Source of the DNA: Tiliqua scincoides
Taxonomy: Eukaryota; Chordata; Lepidosauria; Squamata; Scincidae
Assembly: GCF_035046505.1 (NCBI RefSeq)
Contig: NC_089822.1
Span: 128,336,807-128,400,806 of the forward strand
Direction of reading: 5' to 3'
DNA length: 64,000 bases
Shown here: positions 46,385 through 56,173 of the stretch, piece by piece
Layout: every line of letters begins with the position of its first letter
Numbering within the stretch: the first letter of the stretch is position 1
Translations under genes and position numbers: made by a program
The notes under the pieces: generated by a model
Seen by the model: only the letters and a program-made list of their open reading frames with translations
The model's database searches: none
What the model was told of the DNA's origin: nothing

Positions 46385-46715
46385 TATTTTCATCCTGGAC
46401 AACTGTGTCCCAGTCCAATATGTCCTGGTCATTGGTGTCCCTGGACATTTGTCCCTCCCTTTTTTTGAGTCCCGGTCATTTGCATCCCACTGTAACTGGG
46501 CAAGAAACGGCATGTTATATATCCTAGGTATCTTATCCCATCCCTAACTCTAACCCTATATTTGAATTTAAAAAAAATAATAAGTACATCTATATAAATA
46601 TGCATACATTGGGGCACAAACGTCCAAGATGCAAAAAAGAACATATGCAAGAATCCAATACCGGGACGCATTTGACCAGGACACATTTGTCTAGGACGCA
46701 GTGGTCCTGTTCCTG
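46385..46715. repeat. Element with GTCC-module arrays in inverted orientation at both ends
   Basis: The left 65 bp repeat a module like GTCCTGGTCATTGGTGTCCC three to four times. The right 60 bp hold the same module in reverse (GGGACGCATTTGACCAGGAC, ACATTTGTCTAGGACGCAG). The AT-rich centre carries TAACTCTAACCC. It looks like a transposon with compound inverted ends, but I cannot assign a superfamily. Confidence 0.6.
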
Positions 46716-47382
46716 GTAAAGCACCCTCCAGTAGCCCCCATCGACCTCGGTGAAACTCTTCCTCTTATCTCAGTAGCGAATGTGGCAGCAGATGTGGGTT
46801 TTGATTTTCTGTCCATATCTGCAGCCACACCTGCCGCAGAGGTTAATGTAGACCCTTCCTATTTACTGAGCTGGCTGTTTGAGCCCAGTGTACCCTGGAG
46901 AGCCAAGCCAGTCATCAGCGGTGGGTCACAGCAACTGTTCAAGGGTGCTCAGTGCTGTTGTCTCTGACTTAAACCTATCCCTCGCTTCTAAGGCTGGATT
47001 AGATTCCTTCTTCTTGCAATTGGTTTTCTATGTACAAGGATTTTTGATTTACAATTATGGGAAATGTTCAGTCATGCCACTCCTTCCTCCCTACCTCATT
47101 TTGAAGTGGGTACAGTCCAAGAAGAATTACCCTCAGTAAAGAGTACTTTGTCTCTCAGCAGTAGTGAAAATGTTAACTGGGGGTGTAGGGGTGTAGGACA
47201 TTTTCCTAGTTTTCCAGAATGTTTTCACAAAAGGGACTGTTTTAATCCTGATGCTTGCATCACATTTAGAGGAATGCCAGGCATGAATAACACAACCTGT
47301 AGTGAGTTGTGACTAAAATTGAATCAGAAGCCAGGTGACACCAACTTAACAGGTGCTCTGACTGAATTGTAAGGGGCCACAT

Positions 47383-47744
47383 CAGCATTTCTCAACCAGT
47401 AGTAGTCACACCACTCGTACTACCAGTAGTACTTGAGGTCCAGTGGTACATGCCATACCCCCATACCCCCATGCCATCCACTCCCTGACTGCGAAACCAG
47501 TGATGCAATGGGAGAAGCAGAAGTAAGAGGCTTGGTTTCGTTGACGGAAGTCCAGTGTGCACTTTTTGTGCATTTGAAAAAGCCCTTGCATCCATCCTGA
47601 GCCTCTCACCAGTGTTTGTCACATTGTAACTCCCAATCCTGAAGTTAACTTGCGATGATGTCATCGCCAGTTACTTCCAGTGGTACTTCCAACAGTTGGG
47701 CCGTGTGAAGTGGTACAGTGGGGGACAAACATTGAGAAATGCTG
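47383..47744. mobile_element. hAT MITE, 362 bp
   Basis: CAGCATTTCTCAACCAGTAG pairs with AACATTGAGAAATGCTG. The flanks GGCCACAT and GGCTACAG agree at 6 of 8. Internal GTACTACCAGTAGTACTTGAG forms a small palindrome near the left end. Confidence 0.8.
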
Positions 47745-48501
47745 GGCTACAGGAAAAGGAGGGATAGGGAGCTGCCCTGCCTTTGGTGTAGCCTCTGGTC
47801 TGATGATTTGCCCGGATGCAGTGATCAGGAATTACAGAGTGGGAAAGAGTTTCACAGCACCTGTCCTGGATTTGATTCTTGGAACAAGATCCCAACATGG
47901 GTGTCAGCATGAGTGCCTCTCACATGAATTGGTCTTATCCTGAGTCAGGTTATTGCTTCTACTAGTTCAGTATTGTCCACACTGACTCTCCATTATTTCA
48001 AATGTCTGTTCACCTTGCCCCCATGTCAAGGCTCACACTGCCCTTTTCAATTCCCCCACCCAGTCCTGGGACCCAATGGTCTTGGCAACTGTTCAACACA
48101 AAAGCAGACAACAGCTGTCAGATGAAGAGCCCACATGTGGTTGTGATGTGTTGCAGGTGTGTGCAAAACAGAAAATCAAGGTTTTCAGATGAACGCAGGA
48201 AGCTTCCCTATGCCCTGTCAGTACATCTAAGCCCAGTACTGTCTACTCCAACTAGTAGTGGCTCTCCAAGATTGCAGACAGATACCATAGACAGAATCTT
48301 GGATTTTTCATGTGCTCTATCTGTTCTATGGCCCCACCAAGTAAGTACAGAAAGATTTAAAATATATCACACCTGCCTTCACTTTGTGTTCCTCAAGAAT
48401 ATTCCTTGGGATGCTACACCATACAAAGTATCCTCCGTTCCCAAAACTGTTGCAGTCTAGTACCCTCAAACCATTAATGTAGACATAGGAGTGCTGACTC
48501 A

Positions 48502-48591
48502 CAGTGCAATCCTATCCACACTTTCCTGGGAGTAAGCCCCATTGACTCAAATGGGACTAACTTCTGAGTAGACATGCATAGGATTGGGCTG
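48502..48591. mobile_element. Short palindromic Harbinger-like MITE with TCA duplication
   Basis: 90 bp, CAGTGCAATCCTATCCAC to GCATAGGATTGGGCTG, with TCA at 48499-48501 and 48592-48594. Confidence 0.82.
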
Positions 48592-48680
48592 TCAGTAGGC
48601 CACTGGTCCATTCAGTCCAGTATTGTCTACAATGACTGGTGACTGTTCACTGGGGTTTCAGGAGGAGGTCTTTCCCGCCA

Positions 48681-48990
48681 GCGGCGTCATGAGGGTTGGT
48701 GTCACCTCATGGTGTCACCCCCGTGGTCCACATCCATCCCCAGAGCTCTGGATATGCCTGATCTGCTTGGCCAGCCATCTCCCTTCCTCCTGTTGGGTAG
48801 ACTTGGCCTTGTGAAGAGCGAAAGATGGAGGCCAGGCTAACCAAGAGGCAGGCCTATTGGGTGGGTAGACCTTGGGAAACCAGGTAGACCTGGGCTCCAG
48901 AGAATTTTCCAGCTGCAACTGGTATGGCAGTAGACCAGCTGGGTAGACCTGAGCTCCAGAGCTTTTGGTGTCACCCCCACCAATGGTGTC
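48681..48990. mobile_element. hAT-like fragment with internal duplication
   Basis: CAGCGGCGTCATGAGGGTTG and GTGTCACCCCC at the left, and GGTGTCACCCCCACCAATGG at the right, resemble CAGTGGCGTCAC-type hAT ends. Two copies of GGGTAGACCTGGGCTCCAGAG / GAGCTCCAGAG (about 48885 and 48940) form an internal duplication. It sits inside a repeat of the 55295-55470 family. Confidence 0.5.
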
Positions 48991-49099
48991 ACCCAGTATA
49001 GTCCACACTTCCCCCACTTCTGGAGACACTGTTTCCTGTCCTACCTTCAAGTGTCTGGGATTGAACCTGGTACCTTTTTATGAAAGCAGATACGCTACT

Positions 49100-50199
49100 C
49101 CTGAGTTATACCCCAACCCCCCAACAGTTGTATTTCAAGATTCCTTGTGACACAATAGACAGCAAGTCAAATTGTACACTCTTGCGGGAAAGAAGTTCTC
49201 AAGCACAAGCAAATTCTCCTAGAGAGGAAATGGATTTGTAAAGATTGACCAACTCCTAATCTGATTTTTGTCCCACATTCCCAGTTATGGATGCAGTCAG
49301 AGGTAGAGAGTCTAATAATAAATTTTAAAAGTTGGAGAACTACTGAATTCAACACATTGATATTGAACCTCGTTGCCTTAAAATTCATCAACAGGAGTTA
49401 AGATGCATATAAGTATGATCCACTTAAAGTTTAGCACTTTGAAGTCTCTCAGTGAGTTTCAATGATAGATGAAACTATTAGCTTTCTACTTGAAATCAAT
49501 GGAACTAAAATGAGCATAATTTTGGATGAATTTCAAAAGTAAAATCTGGAAATCCTGGCTCCGAAATTCCAAACAGCAAGCTTGATTTCTGATCCCCCTT
49601 CCCATTTTGAATTTGGATAAAATTTTATTTCCATTTGGGCAACAAATGTACCACCTTGTTTCGAGATAGCTATTAATTTTTGGGAACTTAACTACATTTA
49701 TAATACACACGTTAGTATTTTCTGAATGTTTGTGATGGCGGTCATGGGCAAACGGTTGTCAGCAGGTAGCAGAGGAGTGTTGCTTTGCATGACCAAAGCT
49801 TCAGGCTGGGTTTTCAGAGGAAATTGATTCCTTATTTTAGCACCAGAGCAAGGATCTCCCTCACCAACCACAAGAACACAACAAGCAAGCTGGATTCTTT
49901 TTGCAAACTGGACCTTGCATCTTGACACCAACATTGTGTGACTGATGCTTGCCTTTCAGAAGCCACTTTAAATGAGTATGGAGGGTCCAGCTAACCTGTA
50001 GTCCAAGGAAATGGAGGAGGTTTAATGGAAGGCAGGGGCCAGTTGGGGAAAAAAATGCAGAAAACGGCTAAGCTCCAGAGTTGCATACTAACTGGGAGAT
50101 GAAAGAGCAAGGGGCCTTCTGAAGTACGTGCTGTCTCAATGATTAATGGGGGTGAGGGAAGGGTGAGGCCCAGCCCCTAGTAAACTACAAGATGGCAAA
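49100..50199. other. Unassigned
   Basis: Repeat-poor sequence downstream of HOXC3 with no open frame of note. Confidence 0.38.
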
Positions 50200-50555
50200 G
50201 TGATTCTAAGAACAACAGAGCAGTGTTCGTGGAGAAAAGCGAGTCTGCCTGCGCCAAGAAAATCTCCCAGTGCTGTTTTTAAAAGCCTCTTTATTTCCAG
50301 TATCAAAACAGTACTTTAAAATAGATGCCGAGAGCCAAGCAATCATTAAAAATAAACCAATGGTGATGTGTAACGTGCAGCGAAAACATCGCTCACTGCA
50401 AGCAGCCGAGGTCGCGAGCCAGTTCCACTGTGTTCTGTTATCCGTGCCCGCCTGTGAGACAATAACCCACAGAAAGCAGCCATTCGTTTACCCAGGAATA
50501 GCGACACGCAGGTGATTTCTACATCAGTGCTGAATCACAAGAGGCTTTTCTTTCT
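50200..50555. promoter_or_regulatory. Candidate conserved block 3' of HOXC3
   Basis: Unique sequence with several CpGs (AAAGCGAGTCTGCCTGCGCC, GAGGTCGCGAGCC, AATAGCGACACGC) and CAATCATTAAAAATAAACC. It also contains the distal minus-strand AATAAA at 50290-50295. It may be the end of the HOXC3 3' UTR or a downstream enhancer. Confidence 0.33.
50290..50295 (-). promoter_or_regulatory. Candidate HOXC3 poly(A) signal AATAAA
   Basis: On the minus strand AATAAA lies about 1.75 kb past the HOXC3 stop, inside a repeat-poor block. An earlier variant hexamer, ATTAAA, lies at 51985-51990, only about 55 nt past the stop. I saw no other AATAAA on this strand between them. Which one is used, if either, cannot be told from sequence. 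Confidence 0.25.
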
Positions 50556-50559
50556 AAGA

Positions 50560-52044
50560 ACTGCAGGTTTCAGATTTTCCAGGTTTGCCCATGATGTTAG
50601 ATGCTCAGTGGGAGATACTGCAGAAAGGACACTGTCCAAGTGGTCAAGAGCTTTCTGATAAATACAGGCCTGTTCAGGTAGGGCTCCTAGGAGTAGTGAC
50701 CACCTGGTTGTTCTAGGCCCTAACCAATGTGTGGGAAGCCTAACAAGAGGTGGAAGGGGATGGAGGGAAGTTCAGCTGGCTGGCCTGCCTACAGCAACGC
50801 CACAGTTCTGTCTGAATGTGTTTCGAGGAGACAGACGATGGCAATGTCAGTCGGGTCATGTCTGGTACGGAAATAGTGCTCTAGGGAACCCTGAAGATCC
50901 CTGCAAGCTTATCAGTACTTCTTCAATGAGATCAGCAAAGGTGGACAGATGTTCCTGAAAGAATCATTTGCACTGCCAATCTTCCCCTGTGATAAACAGT
51001 TTGGGGAGAGTGCTTGGTAGGTTTTAAGGTGTACTCTCAGTTTCACACAGGGATATGATAGGGCCAACAATATTAGTCAGCATCCCATGAGAACTAAGTG
51101 TGGCCTAGAAAATACCCCAGCATCCTTTGCAACATGCAGAGAAGATTCCTCCACAGAAAAGGATGGATGGAGTGAGTTGGCTGAAGCTAATTTTCAATAC
51201 ATACACTCTACAGAGTGAATACATAAGACTGTTTTCCAGTTTAATACGGTGTGCCTATAACCACTTGGTGAGCTGGTTGGCTACACAGTCCTGCCAAAGG
51301 GTGAGAAGTGGCTGGCGTTTTGTTTATGTTTTCACTGCACATTCACCTTGTGAAAAATCTGGGGAAACAAATTCTCATTTCCTGGATGATATAACTATTT
51401 GAGGGCCAGATTTCCCCAAGGGGCCGTTAGCTGCCAACCCCTAGGTTTCATGCACACCAATACAGTTGTCTGTATTAATGGGCATAGAAAGGTAGATTAC
51501 CTTAGAAAGTCCCTATCAAGACAAGGTGATTGAGGTGGATTTCACAGATTCAGAATCGAAGAATTGAGCACGGGGCTTCTGAAGTGGGCTAAGCCTCTGA
51601 AAAATTCAAGCTTGGAAATGTCCCATTAAGTGATGGTCTTTTATATTATGAAAATGAAGACCTGCAAACCAAAGCAGCTAAGAGTAACCTCATTTTCCTT
51701 AATTACCACTCCTTTAAAAGAAGATCATAAGGCTGATAGCTACAGAATGACTTAAGATCATCACCATCTTCTTTCACAAAGTCCTTCTCAAAAGACTGGA
51801 CTGACTGTTGTTTTCTTTTTTTTAAATCAAGCCAGGCTTGCCTTGTATACTAACTTTGTAACATCCACAGACAGCTTCTCCCCCACCAAACAATGTTCTG
51901 TACAGTTAAATAAATAGGAGGCAATGGGTGGGCAGAAGGGTGGGGGGGGGAGGAATACTGTTGGTTGCACTTAGAGGTATTTTTTTTAATTAGATAATAG
52001 GACTGTAGCAATTTCCCCTGCTTGGTTTCCATGGCAGGGGGCCT
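50560..52044 (-). other. 3' flank and probable 3' UTR of HOXC3, no repeat seen
   Basis: About 1.5 kb directly after the stop has no recognisable transposon, in contrast to most of the window. It holds short A/T runs and a G-run near 51940. If the distal AATAAA is used, this stretch is 3' UTR. I see no other open frame with family features here. Confidence 0.35.
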
Positions 52045-52730
52045 TCACAGATGCATAAAATTTACAGGTCCCTGAGAATCTCCCTGAGGCACAGGATGTG
52101 TGGTTAAGTCTGTGTAAATGGGATGTGAGTTGGAAGACCCAAGCTGGTGATGGCTGGGGATTTCAGCAACACAGCTGTAGTCCAGGTTTGCGGAGGAGCA
52201 GTCAGGGAAGCTGAAGAGTGAGTCAGCCTCGGGCACATTTCCCAGGTAATTTTCTCCCATTTCACTCAAACTCTCTTGCAGAACTGGAGGTCCGTAATGA
52301 TGGCCCTCTTCTGGCAAAGAGAGGGGGCCATATTCAGAGGAGATAGAAGCTAAGGGGTTGTCAAAGAGAGGGTCTGGGTAAGCTGTTGAACTATACGGCC
52401 CTCTCTGGGCCTTGCTGTATGAGCTCACGGTGGCCAACTCATACTCTGCCTCTGTCTGACTATAATAGTTGCTCACACGAGGGGTTTTGCTCGGGGACTT
52501 TCTTACAGTCCCCTTAGCCCGGCTGTCCTTCTTGTATTTCATCCTTCTGTTCTGGAACCAGATCTTGATTTGTCGCTCAGAGAGCCTCAGCAGCCGGGCC
52601 ATCTCCAACCTGCGTGGCCGGCAGAGATACCTATTAAAATGGAACTCTTTCTCCAGCTCCACCAGCTGGGTGTGGGTGTAGGCGGTGCGGACTCGCTTGG
52701 AAGAGGAGAGGCTTGGTGGAGAGCTGGAAT
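52045..52730 (-). CDS. HOXC3: HOXC3 coding exon 2: homeodomain and Hox3 C-terminal domain
   Basis: The acceptor AG is at 52732-52731 after a pyrimidine-rich tract, and the stop TGA is at 52047-52045. Codon 114 (Asp) is rebuilt across the intron. The homeodomain spans about residues 124-183. It begins [20 protein letters not shown] and contains the recognition-helix run [17 protein letters not shown] with Gln50 and Asn51 intact, so DNA binding should be normal. Helix 2 reads [14 protein letters not shown], where HOXA3/B3/D3 read RRVEMANLLNLTER. The tail carries the Hox3 carboxy-terminal block: LDYSC near residue 296, then HPIYTDLT, ending in FMHL, matching the VDYSC/YTDLS/THL layout of HOXD3. 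The frame is open throughout. Zebrafish hoxc3a also has RRLEMA in helix 2, as recalled from the family, which supports HOXC3. Hox3 genes pattern hindbrain, pharyngeal and anterior axial structures; the role here is inferred. Confidence 0.92.
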
Positions 52731-53731
52731 CTATATAAAGGAAATGAAAGATTCAGTTCAGCATCAGCCCTGGTGACTCTTCAAGAAATAAATGCATTGC
52801 TTCTCCAAATATTTCATCTAGAGAAATCTGCATTCCCTAAGAAAGGTGCAAAATGTACTTGTATGCATGTTTTGCCCGACCCAAATTCAGATGAAAATTT
52901 AGAGCTGAGCCAAATTTCATGGTATCCTGCAAACATTTTCAGCGGTGCCAAAAGCAAACACCTGTCTCTCCTCTGGGATGATTTCTTTTTAACACACTTT
53001 GCAAAAAATGTTACTTATTTGTCTGCATGGCCATCACTTTCAACTGGCCTCACTTGACCACCACCACATCCTGTAGCCAAATCTGAGAGGCTATGTACTC
53101 ATAGTATCATAGCATCATCCCTTTTATGATGCGATGGTCCCTGATTGGGTGGGATCCACTTTTATTAACCCAACAAAGATGGAAAAGCAAAGGCCTGAGT
53201 GGGGTGGGGTGGGGTGGGGAATGGTGCCAAAGGAACAGCATCAAGAGAAACAAGGACACCAAACAGAACGGAAACAAGAGAACATTTGCAGTTGACCATC
53301 TAAGGATTTTTCAGGAAGAAAATTCTGTCCCTCTAAAATGACTAGTTTCTAACTCAAAATGAAAAAGCAAATAAAAAGCCTGAAACTGGAGAATCTTTGC
53401 TGCAGCTCAGTTCAATTCTGAATTCTTTTAAAACTCCATTTGGATCCTCTTGTGCTTAACGTTTGTGAAGAATGGAAATGTTTTCCCAGTAATCTTCCTA
53501 CATTATTTCTGTCTCTAGCTAAGAACCTTATCTTTTCTCTCTATCATTTCATTTCAGAGCTGAGCAACTTATTTGTCTTTCTTTGTGAGTCTGGCTAAGT
53601 AATTGCACGTCTTTCTTGCTATGTCTATATCCATCCCACTTCTGTGGATAGCTGAACAGATATTTGTCAAAGCCGGATAATTAAGAAAAAAAAGAGAATT
53701 CTCCGAATACTCATGTTGCGATGAGGAATCC

Positions 53732-53785
53732 AGAACTATTTGGAGCAACTATGGTTGCTCCAGTAGAGTTGCTCCAAATAGTTCT
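53732..53785. repeat. Perfect 19-bp inverted repeat in the HOXC3 intron
   Basis: AGAACTATTTGGAGCAACT at 53732-53750 is repeated as its exact reverse complement at 53767-53785, with a 16-nt spacer that carries a further GTTGCTCC copy. The RNA or single strand could form a stable hairpin. It has no transposon-like ends, and its role is unknown. Confidence 0.8.
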
Positions 53786-54091
53786 CCAATATAAACACAC
53801 ATATAGTTGCTCTGGATTTATATAACTTTATCCAAAGGATATGCTTATACTGATCCTACAGTCAGTAGACAATATAGGATGTAAACATAAATAAGTAAAA
53901 TTGCGGAAATATTTCCCAAGTAATTGCCCAGAGAATGGTCTGAAGGCACATGTCATGATCCAACTGCAGAAGCCAAGGGAATCTGGCCTTCCATATATAA
54001 ACCTGTGTTATACCTTGATCCTTATACCCTTGGTCCTTTTAGCTCGGTATAGTCTGCACCGATTGACAGCAATGCTCCAGGATTCCAGACT

Positions 54092-54440
54092 CGTGCAATC
54101 CTACCTGTGCTGGAACAGGCAGGCCAGCAGGCTTGTGCTGTATCCAGTGCAGGTTTGGTATAGGCTGGAGCACAGCTTGGAGTAAGGGGAATAATTTCCC
54201 CTTACCCTGAGCAACTCCCCAGGCAGCCCTATGGGACTATGCAGATCCGCACCACTAAATTGGTGGCACAGATTCAAGCAGTCCATGTAACGCCAGGCTG
54301 CTCAGGAGCAGGGTTAGGATCTAGCCCAAGTGCCAGATCCTGGACCCACCCCCTCACCTGGAATGCCCCCAGAACACCCTCTCCGTGCCCTCCCCAAAAC
54401 TCTGCACTAGGCAGTATGCCGCCGGCATAAGCTTACCCCA
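54092..54440. mobile_element. Truncated Harbinger-like element in the HOXC3 intron
   Basis: It opens with GTGCAATCCTA and then runs closely parallel to the complete element at 41580-42081: a shared GGAACAGGCA..GCC core, GGCTTGTGCTGTATCCAGTG, and a purine-rich/TTTCCCC centre. The matching far end is missing; the similarity fades into other repeat sequence near 54440. It is a non-autonomous DNA-transposon remnant. Confidence 0.6.
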
Positions 54441-54655
54441 TCCCTGTGCTGTCAGGATTCTTTCCTGGCCCCATCTGGAGATGCCAGGGATGGCATCTGG
54501 GACCTTTTGCATGCAAAGTGTGGACTGAGCTACACAGACTATCACTCTGTATCCCTGAGCTACAGCCCTAAGCAATACCTGGTTGGGAGACCACCTGGAA
54601 ACCATATGCCAGCCACTCTTAGCTCTTTGGCAGGATATCAGTAAAAAAAAGTACT
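54440..54655 (+). repeat. SINE-like composite with a 5S-rRNA-like fragment
   Basis: The first half (GGAGATGCCAGGGATGGCAT.., GGACCTTTTGCATGCAAAG) belongs to a common interspersed family of this window, also seen near 44040, 49050 and 55430. At about 54573-54605 comes GGTTGGGAGACCACCTGGAA, close to the 3' half of 5S rRNA (GGATGGGAGACCGCCTGGGA). It then ends GGCAGGATATCAGTAAAA, a SINE-type tail. Exact boundaries are uncertain. Confidence 0.45.
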
Positions 54656-54734
54656 GCTTCTAACCATTAATTTGGAGTTGCTATTGTCTAGTGATTGAGA
54701 CCGAGCAGAGGAGATAACAGATCAAACCAAGTAC

Positions 54735-55074
54735 CTGAAGATGGAAGGCTGCCGTTCTGCTTGGTGCTGTGTCGTGTTTCCTTCATCCAAGGGAAGACTT
54801 GTTTTGGTAAATGGCTATTATGTGCTTTGCTAGTGCCATTGGAGGAGGTGTCACAAGGAATGGAAGAGGTTTGATCATTGTTGCTCTCTAGGGATCTCAA
54901 GGACACCTGTTGGGTACTGTTTTGGTCCATTGGAGACCCTGTAGATGCTTCTAACTCCTGATGTACCAATGGAGCCAGAAATGGTGGCTGACTAAATGAA
55001 TCCCTCCTAGTGGGATCTTGGTAAAAACTGCCTTCTGGGGACTCCTGGTCGTCTTCATGAAGAGCTGTTTGCAT
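54735..55074 (-). CDS. HOXC3: HOXC3 coding exon 1 (Hox paralogue group 3)
   Basis: This is the first coding exon of a nuclear, sequence-specific Hox transcription factor. It encodes residues 1-113 plus the first base of codon 114. The start is the ATG at 55074-55072, chosen because Hox3 proteins begin MQ and a splice acceptor lies just before it. The hexapeptide QVFPWMKET (residues 92-100) matches the Hox3 form (QIFPWMKES); in this family it binds PBX/EXD-type TALE partners. The rest is polar, rich in Ser, Gln and Asn, and much shorter than the Gly/Pro/Ser-rich exon 1 of HOXA3, HOXB3 or HOXD3. The donor GT is at 54734-54733, in phase 1 (TCA G^GT). Joined to exon 2 the protein has 341 residues. 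The Hox3 assignment is firm. HOXC3 rather than A3, B3 or D3 is inferred from the short exon and the altered homeodomain. Confidence 0.88.
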
Positions 55075-55094
55075 TTCCTGTTCTTGTCTGACTG
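55075..55094 (-). promoter_or_regulatory. HOXC3: HOXC3 5' leader with splice acceptor just before the ATG
   Basis: Read on the minus strand, the sequence before the ATG ends in a pyrimidine tract, TTGCCTTCCCCGTTCCTTCAG-like, with CAG at 55094-55092. It is followed by a 17-nt leader (55091-55075). This is a strong 3' splice site. Other vertebrate Hox3 genes splice remote 5' non-coding exons to a point close to the ATG, so I infer the same here. The reading frame stays open upstream for a short way without a better start codon. The upstream exon was not found. Confidence 0.6.
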
Positions 55095-55294
55095 AAGGAA
55101 CGGGGAAGGCAACTGATACCTTAAAATGGGTGTGAAAGGAATCCAGAGTGTATCAGATGGCAGACAGAGCTCCAGTTATTATTGCTGAGGAAGGGTCCTC
55201 CTCAATCAATTGCTAAAGAGAAACCTTAAGGAAAACATGCCTCCGTTGCTTTACAAGAACTCTCACAAGCCATCCTGGCCTCCAGGCCAAACCT

Positions 55295-55470
55295 GCTAAA
55301 AGAGGAACATGAACTGTATGAAGCTGCTTTTGATTGAGTCAGACCATTGGTCCACCGAGCCCAGTGCTGTCTGCTGTGGCCGACCGCAGCTCTCCAGTGA
55401 AGGTCTTCAGCCATTCCTCTTGGCTGGAGATGCCAGGGATAATTTCTATATACATCACCACTCATATATG
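55295..55470 (+). repeat. Interspersed repeat of the GTCAGACCATTGGTCC family
   Basis: GAACATGAACTGTATGAAGC, GAGTCAGACCATTGGTCCAC, CCCAGTGCTGTCTGC and GGAGATGCCAGGGATAAT form a widespread reptile repeat with relatives near 43890, 47950, 48600 and 54450. I cannot name the source element. A CR1-tail origin is possible. Confidence 0.55.
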
Positions 55471-55626
55471 GGCCCTCCCCAGCTCAAAGACAGTCTCCAG
55501 GTTTCAAGTAACAACAAATGCTCAATTTTCAAACTTTAAGGGGAAGATAGATTCAGAATACAGATTTCCAATACCAAATTCAAAATTTGAAGAGCAAAAA
55601 TTGAAATTCTGATGAATTTGAGCAAA

Positions 55627-55794
55627 CCTAACCCACTTTCCAGCACTGACCTAAGGACAATGCAACTCCGAGGTAAGGGAACAAACATTCCCTTACCTTG
55701 CGGAGACCTCTGTGACTGCCCCCCAACTACAGATGCAGCACATGCTCTGTCGGCACAGCTATGTCAGAGCTGGAAAGTTGGTTAGGATTTGGAC
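55627..55794. mobile_element. Medium Harbinger-like MITE 5' of HOXC3
   Basis: CCTAACCCACTTTCCAGCAC to GAAAGTTGGTTAGGATTTGG with the GGGAACAAACATTCCCTTAC core. It lacks the first few bases of the left end. It lies about 0.55 kb 5' of the HOXC3 ATG, within the inferred 5' intron. Confidence 0.72.
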
Positions 55795-56005
55795 TGGTAA
55801 GTCTGTTCTGTCACTTTCATTGATGATTGTCAGTAAGAAGCATGCTAAGATGATGCTTTTAGACAGATCAATGAGTATCATTGGGAAATGAGCCTCCAAA
55901 CCCTTACACTTGTGTAAATAACTGCCAAAGACAGTGAAGGGCTCAAGGAAACAATGAAACCAGATAAACTGTTTGTGTTCCTTTAAATCCTATATCTACT
56001 GACAG

Positions 56006-56173
56006 CAGAGGTTCCCAAACTGTGAGCTGGGGCTCCCTAGGGAGTCGCAGAAGCCAGCCTGGGGAGCTGCACCAGCCTATACAATGTATAAGATTGTAGC
56101 CCTAATGGGGAGCTGTGGCCAGTGGCCCAGTAGGTCAAGGGAGCAACCAGGTGAAAAAGTTTGGGAACCAGTG
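56006..56173. mobile_element. hAT MITE, 168 bp
   Basis: The ends are CAGAGGTTCCCAAACTGTG and AAGTTTGGGAACCAGTG. The flanks ACTGACAG (55998-56005) and ACTTACAG (56174-56181) match at 7 of 8. It is the same family as 16109-16215, with a longer middle. Confidence 0.82.

Larger units (their letters stand above)
52731..54734 (-). other. HOXC3 intron 1, partly filled by transposon debris
   Basis: This 2,004-bp phase-1 GT-AG intron separates the hexapeptide exon from the homeodomain exon, the usual vertebrate Hox position. The half next to exon 2 (about 52.73-53.9 kb) shows no clear interspersed repeat. It does hold a GGGGT tandem run near 53200 and a perfect 19-bp inverted repeat at 53732-53785. 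The half next to exon 1 holds a Harbinger-like element fragment (about 54092-54440) and a mixed SINE-like stretch with a 5S-rRNA-like piece (about 54440-54655). Confidence 0.85.

Noticed and set aside
52045-55074. HOXD3, HOXB3 or HOXA3
   Set aside because: Those homeodomains are nearly invariant and their first coding exons are longer and Gly/Pro/Ser-rich. The substitutions and the short exon fit HOXC3 better, though synteny outside the window would be decisive.
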